Below, piece after piece: positions 35,939 to 49,400 of a DNA stretch of 64,000 nucleotides (position 1 is the first letter of the stretch; each line of letters opens with the position of its first letter). The notes under the pieces are model-generated. The model did no database searches. It had not been told where the DNA came from and saw only the letters and a list, made by a program, of their open reading frames with translations. The stretch spans positions 1-64,000 of the forward strand of contig JAHDXO010000017.1 in assembly GCA_023382975.1 (NCBI GenBank), given 5' to 3'. The stretch comes from Pirellulaceae bacterium. GTDB taxonomy: Bacteria > Planctomycetota > Planctomycetia > Pirellulales > Pirellulaceae. Both the position numbers and the translations under genes were made by a program.

Positions 35939-37432
35939 ATGACTCAACGCACGGTGCCATTCGGCCGGGAATTCGATGGCGGGCCAAGTCATGTCGGGCC
36001 GTTGGTCGCGATCGGGCACGGTCTGGCTGCGGCGGGGTCTGAGTCCGTCTTGGCAGCCTGGAAGGCCGAGTCACCTGCGCGGCCGCGGTGTCGCGTGTCG
36101 AACCATGCCGAGACTCTGGTCGTCCGAGGGTTTGTCGCCCCGGTAGGTTTGCCAACCACGGTAAGCGAGCCACGCGAGGCGGAGGGAGTTCCGGAGCTTC
36201 CTCATATCCTGGTCGCCATCCATAACCTGTACACCGAAGCGACCAGCGGGGCGGCGAGATCGGTGCGGACGATGACCGAGTGGCTGGCCGCAGCGGGCTT
36301 TCCCTGTCGCGTGCTGGCGACGACACGGCCTGACGGACTGGGCATCGCCGATTCCGACTTCGCGGAAAACGCCACGAAGCCGGCTGTGACCACGCTGGTC
36401 ACGCATCATCACCGTGCGGACCAGCCCGATCGGGAGGAAGCCTCGCAGTACCTCGCGCTGCTGGACGGAACTTTCGAAGAGTTCCGCCCCGACGTGCTGC
36501 TGACCTACGGAGCGCATCCGCTGGTGCGAGAAGTCTTGCGGCGGGCCAGGCGGCGCGGTGTCAGCACCGTGTTCACGGTTCGGAATTATGGATACGAAGA
36601 CCGCCGCTGGTTCGAGCACGTGGATCACGTGCTGACGAACAGCCCGTTCTTGACGCGTTACTATGAGCGGGCCATCGGTCTGCGCAGCACGCCGATCGAA
36701 TCGCCGATCGCATGGTCCGAAGCCGATGCGGGACTGGCTTTCCAGCCTGCTGGCCCGGCTGGTAAACCCGTCCTACCAGGCGCCGGCCTGACGTTCGTCA
36801 ATCCGTCGCTGCACAAAGGAGCCGCGCTGTTCGCGCGTCTGGCCGACATGCTCGGCACTCGGCGACCGGACATTCCGATCTCGGTTGTTCAATCGGCGGC
36901 CGATGGCGCTGTCCTGGGCCGATTCCCGGAGGTCGATCTGTCGCGTTACTCGCAGATCGCCTTCCGTCCGGCCACCGCGAAGCCGGCGGAATTCTTGGCT
37001 CGCACGAAGCTGTTGCTCGTTCCATCCGTCTTCGCCGAACCGTTCGGCCGGGTGGCGGTCGAAGCCATGCTCAACGGCATCCCGCCGCTGGTCAGCGACC
37101 GCGGGGCATTGCAGGAGACGGTGCGCGGGGCCGGTTGCGTTTTGCCCGTCCCCCCGTGGCTCATGCCGACCACCGCCCGTCTGCCGTCGCCCGCGGAGGT
37201 TCAGCCTTGGTTCGACGCCGTCTGCCGGTTGTGGGACGACCTGTTACGGTACGCCCGCGCGTCGGCCGCAGCGCGCAGCGCCGCCGAACTGCACTATGGC
37301 GAAACCGCACTGAAACGCCGCTACTGCGCGTACTTCTCGTCCGTCGGGCGCCGCTCTGTCGCGTCGCTCTCGTCCCTTGGGTCTCGCATTCGCGTGGGAG
37401 ATATTCGTGATGTTCACACAACGATCTCTTGA
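35939..37432 (+). CDS. glycosyltransferase family 4 (GT-B fold)
   Basis: A 497-residue protein. The first 85 residues are poorly conserved; the recognisable enzyme begins at PHILVAIHNLYTEATSGAARS, the GT4 acceptor-domain start. The donor site is typical: FVNPSLHKGAALFARLADML, then LLLVPSVFAEPFGRVAVEAM with the E-x7-E signature, and PPLVSDRGALQE. ATG 35939 follows GGAG with seven-base spacing, but a later start near the conserved region is possible. The gene overlaps the giant ORF by 23 bases (37410-37432), implying coupled translation. Modification of the giant surface protein is a plausible inference, not shown. Confidence 0.85.
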   Translation: MTQRTVPFGREFDGGPSHVGPLVAIGHGLAAAGSESVLAAWKAESPARPRCRVSNHAETLVVRGFVAPVGLPTTVSEPREAEGVPELPHILVAIHNLYTEATSGAARSVRTMTEWLAAAGFPCRVLATTRPDGLGIADSDFAENATKPAVTTLVTHHHRADQPDREEASQYLALLDGTFEEFRPDVLLTYGAHPLVREVLRRARRRGVSTVFTVRNYGYEDRRWFEHVDHVLTNSPFLTRYYERAIGLRSTPIESPIAWSEADAGLAFQPAGPAGKPVLPGAGLTFVNPSLHKGAALFARLADMLGTRRPDIPISVVQSAADGAVLGRFPEVDLSRYSQIAFRPATAKPAEFLARTKLLLVPSVFAEPFGRVAVEAMLNGIPPLVSDRGALQETVRGAGCVLPVPPWLMPTTARLPSPAEVQPWFDAVCRLWDDLLRYARASAAARSAAELHYGETALKRRYCAYFSSVGRRSVASLSSLGSRIRVGDIRDVHTTIS

Positions 37433-40400
37433 CATTCGCCGCCGGCGGCGGAGAGCTATCCGTTCGGCGTTCTTTCACCCGCTGGCCGAACGACTGGAGC
37501 CCCGTCTGCCGCTGGCCACCTTCGCCGTCAACGCGAACCATGACGCGGTCGACGCGGATCCTGACGACGGCGTGTGCGACAGCGACCTCGGGACCAGCGG
37601 CCAGCAGTGTACGCTCCGCGCCGCCATCATGCAGGCCAACGCATGGCCCGGAGACGACGAGATCCTGCTGCCGGCGGGCACGTACAACCTGTCGCTGCCC
37701 GGAGCCGCCGAGGATGCCGCGGCCACCGGCGACCTGGATATCACTGACGGCTTGACGATCCGCGGCGACGGTGCGGCGACGACGATCATCGACGCGCAGA
37801 ATCTCGACCGCGTATTCGACGTAGTTGGCAGTGTGGTGGTCGACATTTCGGGTGTCACGATCCGCAACGGCTCAGCGGCCGAGGGCGGCGGCTTGCGGCG
37901 GAATGCGAGCGCCTCCGTCACGATCCGCGACAGCGTGCTGCAGGACAACACGGCGTCCCTTCGCGGCGGCGGCCTGTTCAGCGGCCCGTTCAGCGGCGGC
38001 TCGGTAACCATCGAACGTTCGACGATCGACGGCAATCAGAGCAGCCTGTGGGGCGGCGGCATCTACAACGCCGGTACGCTCGCGATCCGGGACAGCGAAA
38101 TCCGGTCGAACACCGCCATCGTCAGCGGCGAGGATGATGGCGGCAGCGGCGGGAGCGGCGGTGGCATCTACAACCGGGGAACGTTGACGGTGACGGGCAG
38201 CACGCTGGCCGGCAATACGGTGGACGGCTATGGCGGAGGGCTCTTCCAGCCCGGCGACGGCAATACCGCAACGCTGACCAACAGCACGGTTTCCGGCAAC
38301 ACCGCCGCCGAGGGTGGAGGCATCTATCAGGCCGTCGGCAGCGGTAGCGGCTCGGTCGAACTGCTGAACGTCACGCTGTTCGACAATGAGGGCACGTCCG
38401 GCGGCGGTGGGATCGACGGCGATGGCAACGGCACGATCACGCTGACCAACACGATCATCGCCGGGAATGTGGGCGGCGACTGTGGAGCGAACGCGAACGT
38501 TACCTCGGGGGGCCGCAACCTGGAGAGCGCGGGCACCTGCGGGTTCAACGATGCGGATGACCTGATCTTCGCGAATCCTCACTTGGATCCCGTCCTGCGG
38601 AACAACGGCGGGCCGACGCGCACGCACGCGCTGCTGCCGGGCAGTCCCGCGATCGACGCTGGCGACGATGCGGTGCTGGACCCGCCCGTGTCGTTGACGA
38701 CCGATCAGCGCGGCAACGGATTTCCGCGAAGTTTCGGATCGCACGTGGATATTGGGGCCTACGAAGCATCCGGAATCGTCTTTGTCGTGACCACCACGGC
38801 CGACAGCGGTCCCGGATCGTTGCGGCAGGCCATTCTGGACGCCAATGCCACCGCGAACGCCGATGTGACCGGTGACGGGGATCCGGAACTCGACCAGATC
38901 GTGTTCAACCTGCCTGCCGATGATGCCCGGCATTTCTATTACCAGGACGATGGCATAGCAGGACAAGTCACGCCAGCGAACGTGGCCACAACGACCGCCC
39001 ACGACGACGCCACGATCGCCGACATCGATCCCGACTGGCCGCACAGTTGGTTCTCGATCGAGTTGGCCTCCAGCCTGCCGGAAATCACCGATGCGGTGTC
39101 GATCGACGGCTACACGCAGGCTGGGGCGCAGCCCAACACGAATCCCGTCAAAGCCCCCGACGGAGCCATGCAAGGCCTGGACACGATCCTGAAGGTCGAG
39201 GTGCAGGATCCGCGGACGAGCCGCACGTTCGGCGAACCGTTTGGACTGCTGACGATCACCGCCGGCGGCAGCACCGTGCACGGTCTGAACATCAGCCGCT
39301 CTCCGGGCGCCGTGATCGCACTCGAGACCGGCGGCGGCAACGCCGTCGCGGGAAACTTCCTGGGCACCGACGTCTCAGGAACCCTGGCGATGGGCGACCG
39401 GAGCAGCGGGCTGTTCCTCGACGGTTCGCCAAATAATGTCATTGGCGGAGCCACGGCCGAGGCTCGCAATGTGATCTCAGGCAACCGCGGTGGAGGGGTG
39501 TTCGTGGACAGTGCGGGAGCCGGCGGTAATCGCCTCGAAGGAAACTTCATTGGCCCCGACGCGACCGGGACCACGGGGATTGGGAATTTCGGCGGCGGCG
39601 TATTTGTGATCGGAAACAACGACACCCTGATCGCGCGGAACCTGGTCTCAGGCAACAACGGCGGCGGCATTTTCGTCGTGGCCGAGGACAGCGGCGACCC
39701 TGGGCGTCCGGCCGATGACAATGTCGTCGAGGAGAACTTTGTCGGCACCAACGCGGCCGGCGATGCGGAAATCGAGAACTCCGGCGGTGGCGTCTTTCTC
39801 GTGGGTGCTCCGCGGAGCCGAGTGATCGGGAACCTGATCTCCGGGCACGGCGCCGGCGGTCTGTTCATCGTGGAAGACGTCATTCAGGTCGCGGGCGAGT
39901 TCCTCACGATCGGTTCGGACGAGACCGTCATCCAAGGGAACCTGATCGGAACGGATCGGACAGGCACGCAGGTCGTCGGCAACTGCTGCGGCATCAGCGT
40001 GCGGCAGTCGGCCGACGTCGTGATCGGCGGGACGACGCCGGAGGCTCGCAACGTGATCTCCGGCAACGGCGAGGCGATCTCCGTCAGTCAGGCCACGGGC
40101 ACCGTCGTTCAGGGCAACTACGTCGGCGTCGACATCAGCGGCACGAATCCCCTGCCCAACACCTGGGGCAGCCTGTTCATCGACAGCGGGACGGTCGTGG
40201 GCGGCACCGAGCCGGGCGCGGGCAACGTGGTCTCCTTCAACGGAGGCGGCATCACGGGCGGCTCCGACAACGTGATCGCGGGGAACGTCATCTCGTCCAA
40301 TGCCTTCTACGGAGTCCGCGTGTCAGGGGACGGCAACGTCATTCAAGGCAACACGATTACCGCCAACACGTACCACGGAGTCGCGGTCGCAGGCGGAGCC

Positions 40401-43400
40401 GGCAATGTGATCTCGGAGAACTCCATCTTCGGCAATTACGATCCCGACGACCCCGGTGCCGTGGCCCTGGGAATCGATCTGTTGGAGGGATTCTCTCCAG
40501 GTGTCACCGCCAACGACCCGGGCGATGCGGACGCTGGCCCGAACGGCCTGCAGAACTTCCCGGTGCTGACGGCGGTCCGCCCCACGGCCACGAACGTAAC
40601 GATCGAGGGAACCCTGAACAGCACGCCCGGCGGGACGTTCCGCATCGAGTTTTTCGCCAACGACGCGGCGGACCCGTCCGGCCACGGCGAGGGGCAGCAA
40701 TTCCTCGGCGGGACGACCACCGACCCGACCGATGCCAACGGCGACGTGAGTTTCTCGGTGACCCTGCCGATCCCCGCGCCGCTGCGCCCCTTCATCACGG
40801 CGACGGCCACCGACCCGGCCGGCAATACGTCGGAGTTCTCCCAGGCATTGGCCGTGTCCGAGGCTAACGGCGTTGTCTTCTGGGACGGCGGCGGTGGAGA
40901 CTTCAATTGGAATAATCCGCTGAACTGGAGTACCAATACGCTGCCGGGGTCCGACGACGACGTTGAAATCAGCGCCGCCTTTGCTGGCATCACCATCGCC
41001 CACACTTCCGGCAGCACGACGATCAATCGTCTCAGCAGCCAGGCGAACCTGACGCTTGCCGGAAGCACCTTCTCCCTTGCGACGGATTCCACGATCGAAG
41101 GTGCCTTGGCCTTCAGCAGTGGCACGCTGACCGGAGATGGTGCGTTGACGGTGAACACGTTCACCTGGAGCGGCGGCACGATGAACGGCGCCGGAGCGAC
41201 GACGGTCACCACTTCCTTCGATCACGGCGGCAGCGTGTTCCTCGCCCGCCGGTTGAACAACCAGGGAACGGCCGTTTCAACCACCGGCACATTGACAATC
41301 GGTTTCGGCGGCGTGCTCCACAATCACGCCGGGGCACTGTTCGACATGCAGCAGAACGGATCGGTGCAAAACCTGTGGGGCGGCTCGGCCGAATTCATCA
41401 ATGACGGCACGTTCCGGAAGTCGGCCGGCACCGACATTAGCAACGTCGGCATTCCCTTCCAGAACAACGGCGCGGTGGAGATCGAGACCGGAGAAGTCCG
41501 CATCGCCGCGGGGGGATCGAGCATTGGTAACTTTACGCTGGCGACAGACAGCGAGCTGAGAATCACCAATGGCAGTTTCACCGTCCACGACGGAGTTGCC
41601 TTCAGCGGCGGTCAGGTCCGACTCACCGGAGGCGATTTCACGACCAGCGGCGACGTGACCGTCGACGACTTCTTCTTCACCGGCGGAACCGTGACCGGAA
41701 CCGGCGAACTGACGCTGCATACGCTGACCTGGACGGGCGGCTCGATGAGCGGGACGGGCGCAACCACCGTCACCACCACTCTCACCCACAGCGGCGGCAT
41801 ATTCCTCTCTCGCCAGTTCAATAATCAGGGAACGGCCGACTGGTTCGGCAGCACCTTGACGATCGGGTTTGGCGGCGTTTACCACAACCAAGCCGGCGCG
41901 GTATTCGATGCGCGGGGCGACGGGTCGATTCAGAACAATTGGGGCGGCTCGGCCCAGTTCATCAATGACGGTACGTTCCGCAAGACGGCCGGCACCGGCG
42001 CCGGTGGCAGCGGGATCCACATCCCGCTGGAGAACAGCGGCATCGTGGAAGCGCAAGTGGGCACGCTGCTGATCAACGGGACGCTCGCCAACTACAACGC
42101 CGCGACCATGGCACTGACCGGCGGCGTCTATCGCGTGCATTCGACACTGAAGATTGCCGGTGCCGACATCCGCACCAATGCGGCCACGATCGAGTTGCTC
42201 GACCAGAACGCCTCGATCGTCAACTCGTCCAATAACGACGCGCTGGCAAATCTGGGAGTCATTGCCCCGGAGGGCGTCCTGCGGTTGCGCGATGGTTTCG
42301 AGATGTTTCTGCCGGGTGAATTGGTTCATCAGGGTGAACTCGATTTGGGAGCGCTTAGTGCGATCGGGGTCCAAGCCGAATTTCGCCAGCAGGCCGGCGG
42401 CCGATTGATCGTCGAACTGCCGACGGCTTCGAGTGGGGCCATCTTTAGTTTCAGCGCCGATTCCGTCTATCTCGACGGCAGCTTGCACGTCACGATGCAA
42501 GACGGATTCGTCCCGACGGTTGACGATGAATTTCTCGTCGTCCACACCGAGCCCGACGCGCGTTTCGGCGAGTTCAGCAGCATCACCACGCAAGGTTTGC
42601 CGGACGAACTGGTCCTCGAACCGAGGTATCTTCACGACCGCGTGACCCTCGTCGCCGCCGAGCTTGGGGCCAACGGCGTGTGGGACGGCGGCGGTGGCGC
42701 AGACACGTCTTGGCATAACCCGCTGAACTGGTCCAACGACGTCTTGCCCGGCGCCGATGACGACGTGCTGATACCCGCGGAATTCGTCGGCGAGACGATC
42801 TTCCTTACGACTGGCACCACGTCCGTCAACAGTCTGACCAGTCATGCGCACGTGACGATCGTCAGCGGAACGTTGTCGATCGAGTCCGAATCCACGATCC
42901 ATGCTGCGCTGACACTTGCGGGCGGCGTCTTGGACGGGCCGGGAACGCTCACCGTGCTCGGAACGCTTTACTGGACGGGCGGCACGATGAGCGGCAGCGG
43001 CGTGACGCGGGCCGAGGGTGACCTGCTGATGAGCGGCGGCAGCAAAGGACTGAGCGGCCGCACGTTGCAGAACGTCAGCCAAGGCCTCTGGACCGGCGGC
43101 AGTTGGTCGATGGGCGCGGGCGGCGTGCTCCAGAATCTGGCCGGCGCGACCTTCGACGTGGCTGTCGACCTGAGCATCGGCACCTCGGGCGGGGCTGGAG
43201 TGCAAGAGATTCAGAACGCCGGCACCTTCCTCAAATCGGTCGGCAGCGCCCAAACCGATCTCCCCGTGCAGTTTACCAACACCGGCATCGTCGAAGTTCA
43301 GACCGGCACCGTCCGCATCATCCACGGCTTTACCCAACTCGCCGGCAGCACCGTACTCAACGGCGGCAACGTGAGTTCCACGCAGATATTCAACCTGCAA

Positions 43401-46400
43401 GGGGGCCATCTGATCGGCACCGGCATGGTGACCGCCAACGTCTCCAACAGCGGCGGCACGGTTTCTCCCGGAACGTCTCCCGGCCGGCTCACCATCACCG
43501 GCAACTACACGCAAGGACCGGCTGGCCGCCTGGCCATCGAGATCGGTGGCTTGGCTGCCGGGACCGAGTTCGATCAGCTCGTCGTCGGTGGGACGGCTGC
43601 GCTCGCGGGCACGCTGGCGGTCGATCTGATCGACGATTTCGCGCCCGGCGTTGGCAATACATTCCTGATCATCAATGGCACGACGACCGGCGGTTTCGAT
43701 ACGCGGAATCTTCCGGCCCTGCCAGCCGGACGGGAGTGGGCGTTGCAAAGCGGAAGCGTTGTGCTGGCCGTGCTTGGAGTGACTCCCAACGGGGTGTGGG
43801 ACGCCGGTGGCGATGGGACCAGTTGGCACGACGCGGCGAATTGGTCCAACGATGTTCTGCCGGGTCCAGGCGACGACGTCATCATCGACGTAGCCGGTGC
43901 TCCGACGATCGTCCACTCGCAGGACGCGACGCAAATCAAATCACTGGTCAGCACGGAAACGATCGTGCTCAGCGGCGGTTCGCTCGAGGTGCTGAATCCG
44001 TCAACGATTGACGGTGCCTTCACCGTCGGCGGCAGCGGCGGACTGATCGTCGGCAGCGAACTGGCATTCCACGGCCCGTTCGCGCTGACGGGCGCCGGCA
44101 AGGTATCGGGCACGAGCGAACTGACGATCAACGGGCCGTTCACCTGGAGCGGTGGTCGGCTTTCGGGCAGTGCCACGACCACGCTGGCCGGCGGCGGTGC
44201 GATCACCGGCGCGGCCACGAAATTCATGGTCGATTCGCACACGCTGAACAACCAAGGCGTGCTGACCTGGCACGGCGCGGGCGAGGTGTTCGCGGGTGAA
44301 AACCACGCACCCGTGTTCAACAACCTGCCGGGCGCGGAGTTCATCATCCATACCGACACCGTCTTCTTCACTTCGCCGACGGCCGACGGAACGTTTCACA
44401 ACGAGGGCCGCGTCGTGAAACAGTCGGGTGGCGGCACGGCATCGCTCGACGGCGTGTTCACCAACCGCGGCGAGGTGGAAGTTGCCAGCGGCCGGTTGCA
44501 GATGGCCGGCGGCTATACCCAGGCGGCGGGGCGGACCATCCTGAGCGGCGGCGAACTCGAATCGCCCACCCCGCTGGACATCCAGGCGGGGACCGTCACG
44601 GGCAGCGGCCGAATCGTCGGCGGCCTGATCAACGCCGGAACGGTCGAGGTGGCGGGCCCAAATGCCACGGGAACACTGGTCGTCATCGGAGACTACACGC
44701 AAACGGACACCGGCGTGCTAGAGATCGAGCTGGGCGGCGCGTCCCTCGGACAATATGACCGGTTGGAGGTCAACGCCGCAGGCGCGGCCGGGGGACAGGC
44801 CCTGCTGGACGGAACACTTGCGGTCTCGCTGATCGACGGCTTCGTTCCCGCGACGGACGACGAATTCGCCGTCCTGACGGCCGCCGCAGTGAACGGCAAC
44901 TTCGCCGACTTCACCGCCAGCGATCCCGGCAACGGCACGACGCTCGTGCGGCAAATCGGTGCCTCCACTGTCTCGGTCATCGTCGCACAAGACGAACAAG
45001 ACCAGGCTCGCATCATCCTCAACGAAGGTTGGCAACAACTGCGCTCGCTGTTGACCGACTTGCCCGCGCTGCTCGGCGAGCCACAGCTTTCGCTGCCGCT
45101 GTTGTCCGACGAAATCGATGCCCTCGCGGTCCTGCACACCACGATCGGCCAGACGTTCGACGGATTCTTGACGCCGGTCGACACGTCGGTCGGCAGCGTC
45201 GGTGAGTTGGCCCAACACCTGGAAAACCGTGGATTCACGGTCATCTGCGAGGACGGTACGGGCACTTGCAACGACGGCGATGTGCTGCGCGTTGGACTCC
45301 TGGCCGACGCGGCACAACTGGCGCCGATCGACGCCACATTCGCGGTCCATCTGGATCCGATCGGGGCGTTCGGCCAACTGGGCGTCAGCGGAAGTATCGC
45401 GGCTCTGCTGGCGTCGTTGGCCAGTCTGGAATTCGGGTTGGACGACCAGGGATTCTTCGTCGACGCGGACGCGATGTTCGGCGCCCAGGTCAGCGGTGCA
45501 GCGTCAGCCGCGGGGACGTTCGGTCCTTTCGACGTGACCGCCGACGGCGCGATCGATGTCACGACCCGGTTGGACTTTGCCGGCATCGATGCGGACGGCG
45601 ACGGCAAACTGCACCTGGATGAGTTGAACGACATGTCCCGGTACGGCCGCTCGAACGTGACGTTGGACGGCGCGGATGCCGCGCTGCAATTGGATCTGGA
45701 AATCGGTCTGCTCGACTACGTCGATGCAGACGGCGACCCCGCGAACAACACCGTTCACGGCGGAGATCCGTTTCAGGTTCGGGTGACCACGGCAGTCATC
45801 GGCAGCGCCAGCACCAGCGGCGGATTCGATTTCACTTGGGATGGCGTCGAGCTTCTCAACCCCGACGTGGATGGCGACGGCGTGCAGGATTTCACCACGG
45901 CGGTCCTTGTCGAGAACATGCGGCGGCTGGCGCAGGACGTGATTCGCGGAGACCGTTCGGTGCTGCAGGACGACCTGCTCGCCGCCCTGGGGCTGGACAA
46001 ACTGCCGCTGACCGACACGCCGTTGGCCGACGGCCTGGACTTTGCCCAGACGCTGGCCGATTTCGTGCTTGACAACACCCAGGTCCTGCACGTGATTGAA
46101 TTCGATACGATCGAAGCGTGGCTCAACGGCGGCCTGCCGCAGGAGCCGGAAGAGTTGATTCGGCTGGGAATTGACCTGGACGCGCTGCCGGTAGACTCGC
46201 TCGGCGACCTGGCCGAGAACTACCTTGGCGTCGATCCGGACTTGGCCGCGGCGATGGGAGAATTGGGATCGGCAAACGCCACGCTCGACGGCCAGTTGGT
46301 CTTGGGCTTCGATACCTCGGGCCAGTCCTTCTATCTGCTGGCCCAGTCCGATGCCATCAGCGGCGCAACGTCGCTGAAACTGCAATTGGAGTTCACGGCG

Positions 46401-49400
46401 GATTTAGCCAGTCCCCGGTTAGACAACGACGTGATCGAGTTGGGCGACGGCAGTCGCATCGAGTACGCGCCGCTGGTTTCGTTGACGCTCGGGTCCGGCG
46501 ACGGCAAGTACCGGGTCGGCGACCCGCTTCTGCTGGACATGACTGTGTCGTCCGCGCCGCTGGAGATTTTCGCGGATCAGGCCGTGTTGTTCCCGGGCCG
46601 CGACGATGGCCAGGGTGGAGCGAGTCCGATTCGGGCCGGCGCAGACATGATCGCGGGTCAATTGGATCTCGCGACGGGAGCCTTCACGCTCGGCGCGTCG
46701 CAGGCCTGGGTCGAAGTCGGCACAGCCCTGCGTATGTCGGCCGAGGACGTGACCTTTACGCTGGACCCGAACGACCCCGCCGCGAATGCGTTGCTGGCCG
46801 TGGGCGACGACGCACGGCTCGAGTTCCCGGAGTTGGACGGTTTGCCCACGGGGACCATCGAACGCTTTGCCATCCACAGGAATAAGATCGTGGTCGACGA
46901 TTTGAGAGTTGCCTTGGACGGCGGCACGAGCGATCTTGCGGCAGCCAGCGTGCTGGCAGACTTGATCGAATTCGAAAACTTGGAACTGGTTCTGAATTTG
47001 CTGGTCGATGTCGACGGGACGTCGATCTCGCTAGGCGATGGTTCCCGGTTGGCCGTGACGGCGGATACGGCGGTCCTGTTTCCCGATCTCGCCGAGGCCG
47101 TGCTGCGGGTCGAGGACGACGATGACACCGACCAGCGTTCCGGCCTGGAAGGCACGTACTCGTTCGAGACCGGTGTGTTCGACTTCCGCGCACGGCGCCT
47201 TCGGGGAAGTCTGGCCGGGTTGCTGGACGTGGACGTGACCGCGCCCGACGCCGACACGCCCGCGGTCAGTCTGTTCTACGACCCCAACGGACCGAGTACC
47301 GACACCTTCCTTGCCCTCGGCCACCTGACGGCCGAACTGGCGGTTCTCCAGGAGCTTGCGGGAGCGCCGTCGGTCGGGCTCTCGAACTTGGTGATCCGGC
47401 GCGACGGCCGTTTCCGGCTGGACGGCGGTGTGGTCGAATTCCCGGACGGCTACAACCAACGTCTGGGGCTGGCCGGCGTGGTGCCGATCGAATTCGATCA
47501 GGTCAGCGTTGTTTTCCCCGACAATGACCAATTCGCGGTTGCTGCGGCTGATTTGTTCAACCAGATGCGAGTCGACGTCACGGCCACCGTCGATTTGACT
47601 CCCTACGAAGATGAGACGCTCGACGTTTCCCTGATGATCGACGGCCAGGACGTGAGCGACGGCGGGACGGTGGCGTTTCAATTGCACGTCGTGTCGCTGC
47701 GCGACGGCCAGTTCCGCTTCCAGGACTTCGGGCCGACGGCCTTGGGCTTTACCGGTTTGACGCTGCCCGACAGTTCGGTCGTCAACGGCGTGCTGATGAT
47801 TGGCCGGTTCGACGAGTTCGGCGAGTTGCGGCCGATTCCCGAAGCCGACGCCTTGGCGACGTTCGAACAATTTTGCCCGGCGCGAGAGGACGGCCGGCCG
47901 CTGGACGATCCGGCGGCGCGGGTCATCGGTTGCGCGCAGGTCGTTGGCAGTTCCGTGTTCCCGGGCGATTTGGTGATCGAACTGGCAGGCGATCTGAGCT
48001 TTGGTCCGAATCGGGCCACACACCTCGTTGCAGTCGGCAGCGTAGCTTACGACGCCGGCGGCGAAGTCGATCCCGTTGTCGGCAGCGCATCGGCCCGGTT
48101 CCGGCTCGCGGTCGATACGTTCCTGACCGAGCAGGCGCCGTTCTTCGACTTGAACGTCCACGCGGAACTGCTCGACGTGGAACTGACCGACCTAGTCTTC
48201 CAGATCCCCGATGCCAACGATCCCATCCTGACGTTGGAAGTCGCCCGGGCCAGGTTCTTCTTCAGCGATCCCGATCCGCAGACGGGGGCCAAGGCCGAAC
48301 TGTTCGACGTCACCGCGACGTTGAACCGGTTGCCGAATTGGGAACCCATCACGATCGAGCGGATGTTGGGCTTCGACGACGTCGACTTGAATGGCGCCCC
48401 GAATCCCGACGGCATCTTGGATGGTTTCCAGATCGACAACGCGTTCGCTTCGCTGACCGGATTCCTCGGCGAGGCGGACAGTCGCCTGCTGCAACTGGAC
48501 AACTTGACCCTGCTGATCCCGTCGTTGAGCGTCCGCAACGCCACGGCGGGTGGCGATACGATCGTCGGCGGCGACGTGCAAGGGCGGATCCTGGTCACGG
48601 CCGAGGCGGCGGAAGTGCTGCCGGACTTGGACGGCTTCACGGGCCTCCTCACCGGAATCGGCGGCAGCATCGATTTGAGCACCGGCGCCGTGGATGTCCG
48701 CGCCGACGAAGCCTTGGTCCGCATCGGGCCAGCCCTGGAGGTTGTCACCCGCGACGTCGCATTCAGCTTCGTGCCCAACGATCCCGATCCGTCCGCCGAA
48801 TTGCTTTCGATCGGCCGCGCAACGTTCCGCGTGCCGGCCGTGCCGAATCTGCCCGTCGGCTTTGTGAACAAGCTGGTGATCCGCCGCGACGGCGTGTCGA
48901 TCGCCGGCTTGGGCGTGCTGGGCGCCCTGGCGATGGACGACCGCACGATCACGGCAGTCAACCAGCCGGTCGCGATCGACGTGCTGGCCAACGACCTGTC
49001 GCTGTACGGCGACCCGCTGACGATCGCAGCCGTCGAGACCGTGAATCTCCCCGGCGGTCCGATTGCCGGCAGCGTGCAGATTGTCGGGGATCAACTCGTC
49101 TACACGCCGCCCGCCGGCACCGTCGACGTCCGCGAGACGTTCACCTACGCGCTGGACGACGGTAGCGGCGTACACACGACGGCGACGGTGACCGTCTCGA
49201 TCGTCGGTCCCGATTCGACCTCGCCCGCCGGCGGCCCGGAAGCACGCGACGACGGCGCGGCGACCGAGAGCGACAAGCCGGTGGAAATCGACGTGCTGGA
49301 AAACGATGCCGATCACGAGCCGGGCGGCGGCAAGACCATCGTCCAGGTGACGCAGCCGGAACACGGCCGGGTGATCGTCGTGCGCGAAGAGGGCCGGCGC

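Noticed and set aside
44990..46540. Dockerin or EF-hand reading of D-G-D-G patches such as DADGDGKLHLDELND
   Set aside because: One or two isolated loops occur (about 45590 and 45860) but do not form paired dockerin repeats; kept as part of the giant protein only.
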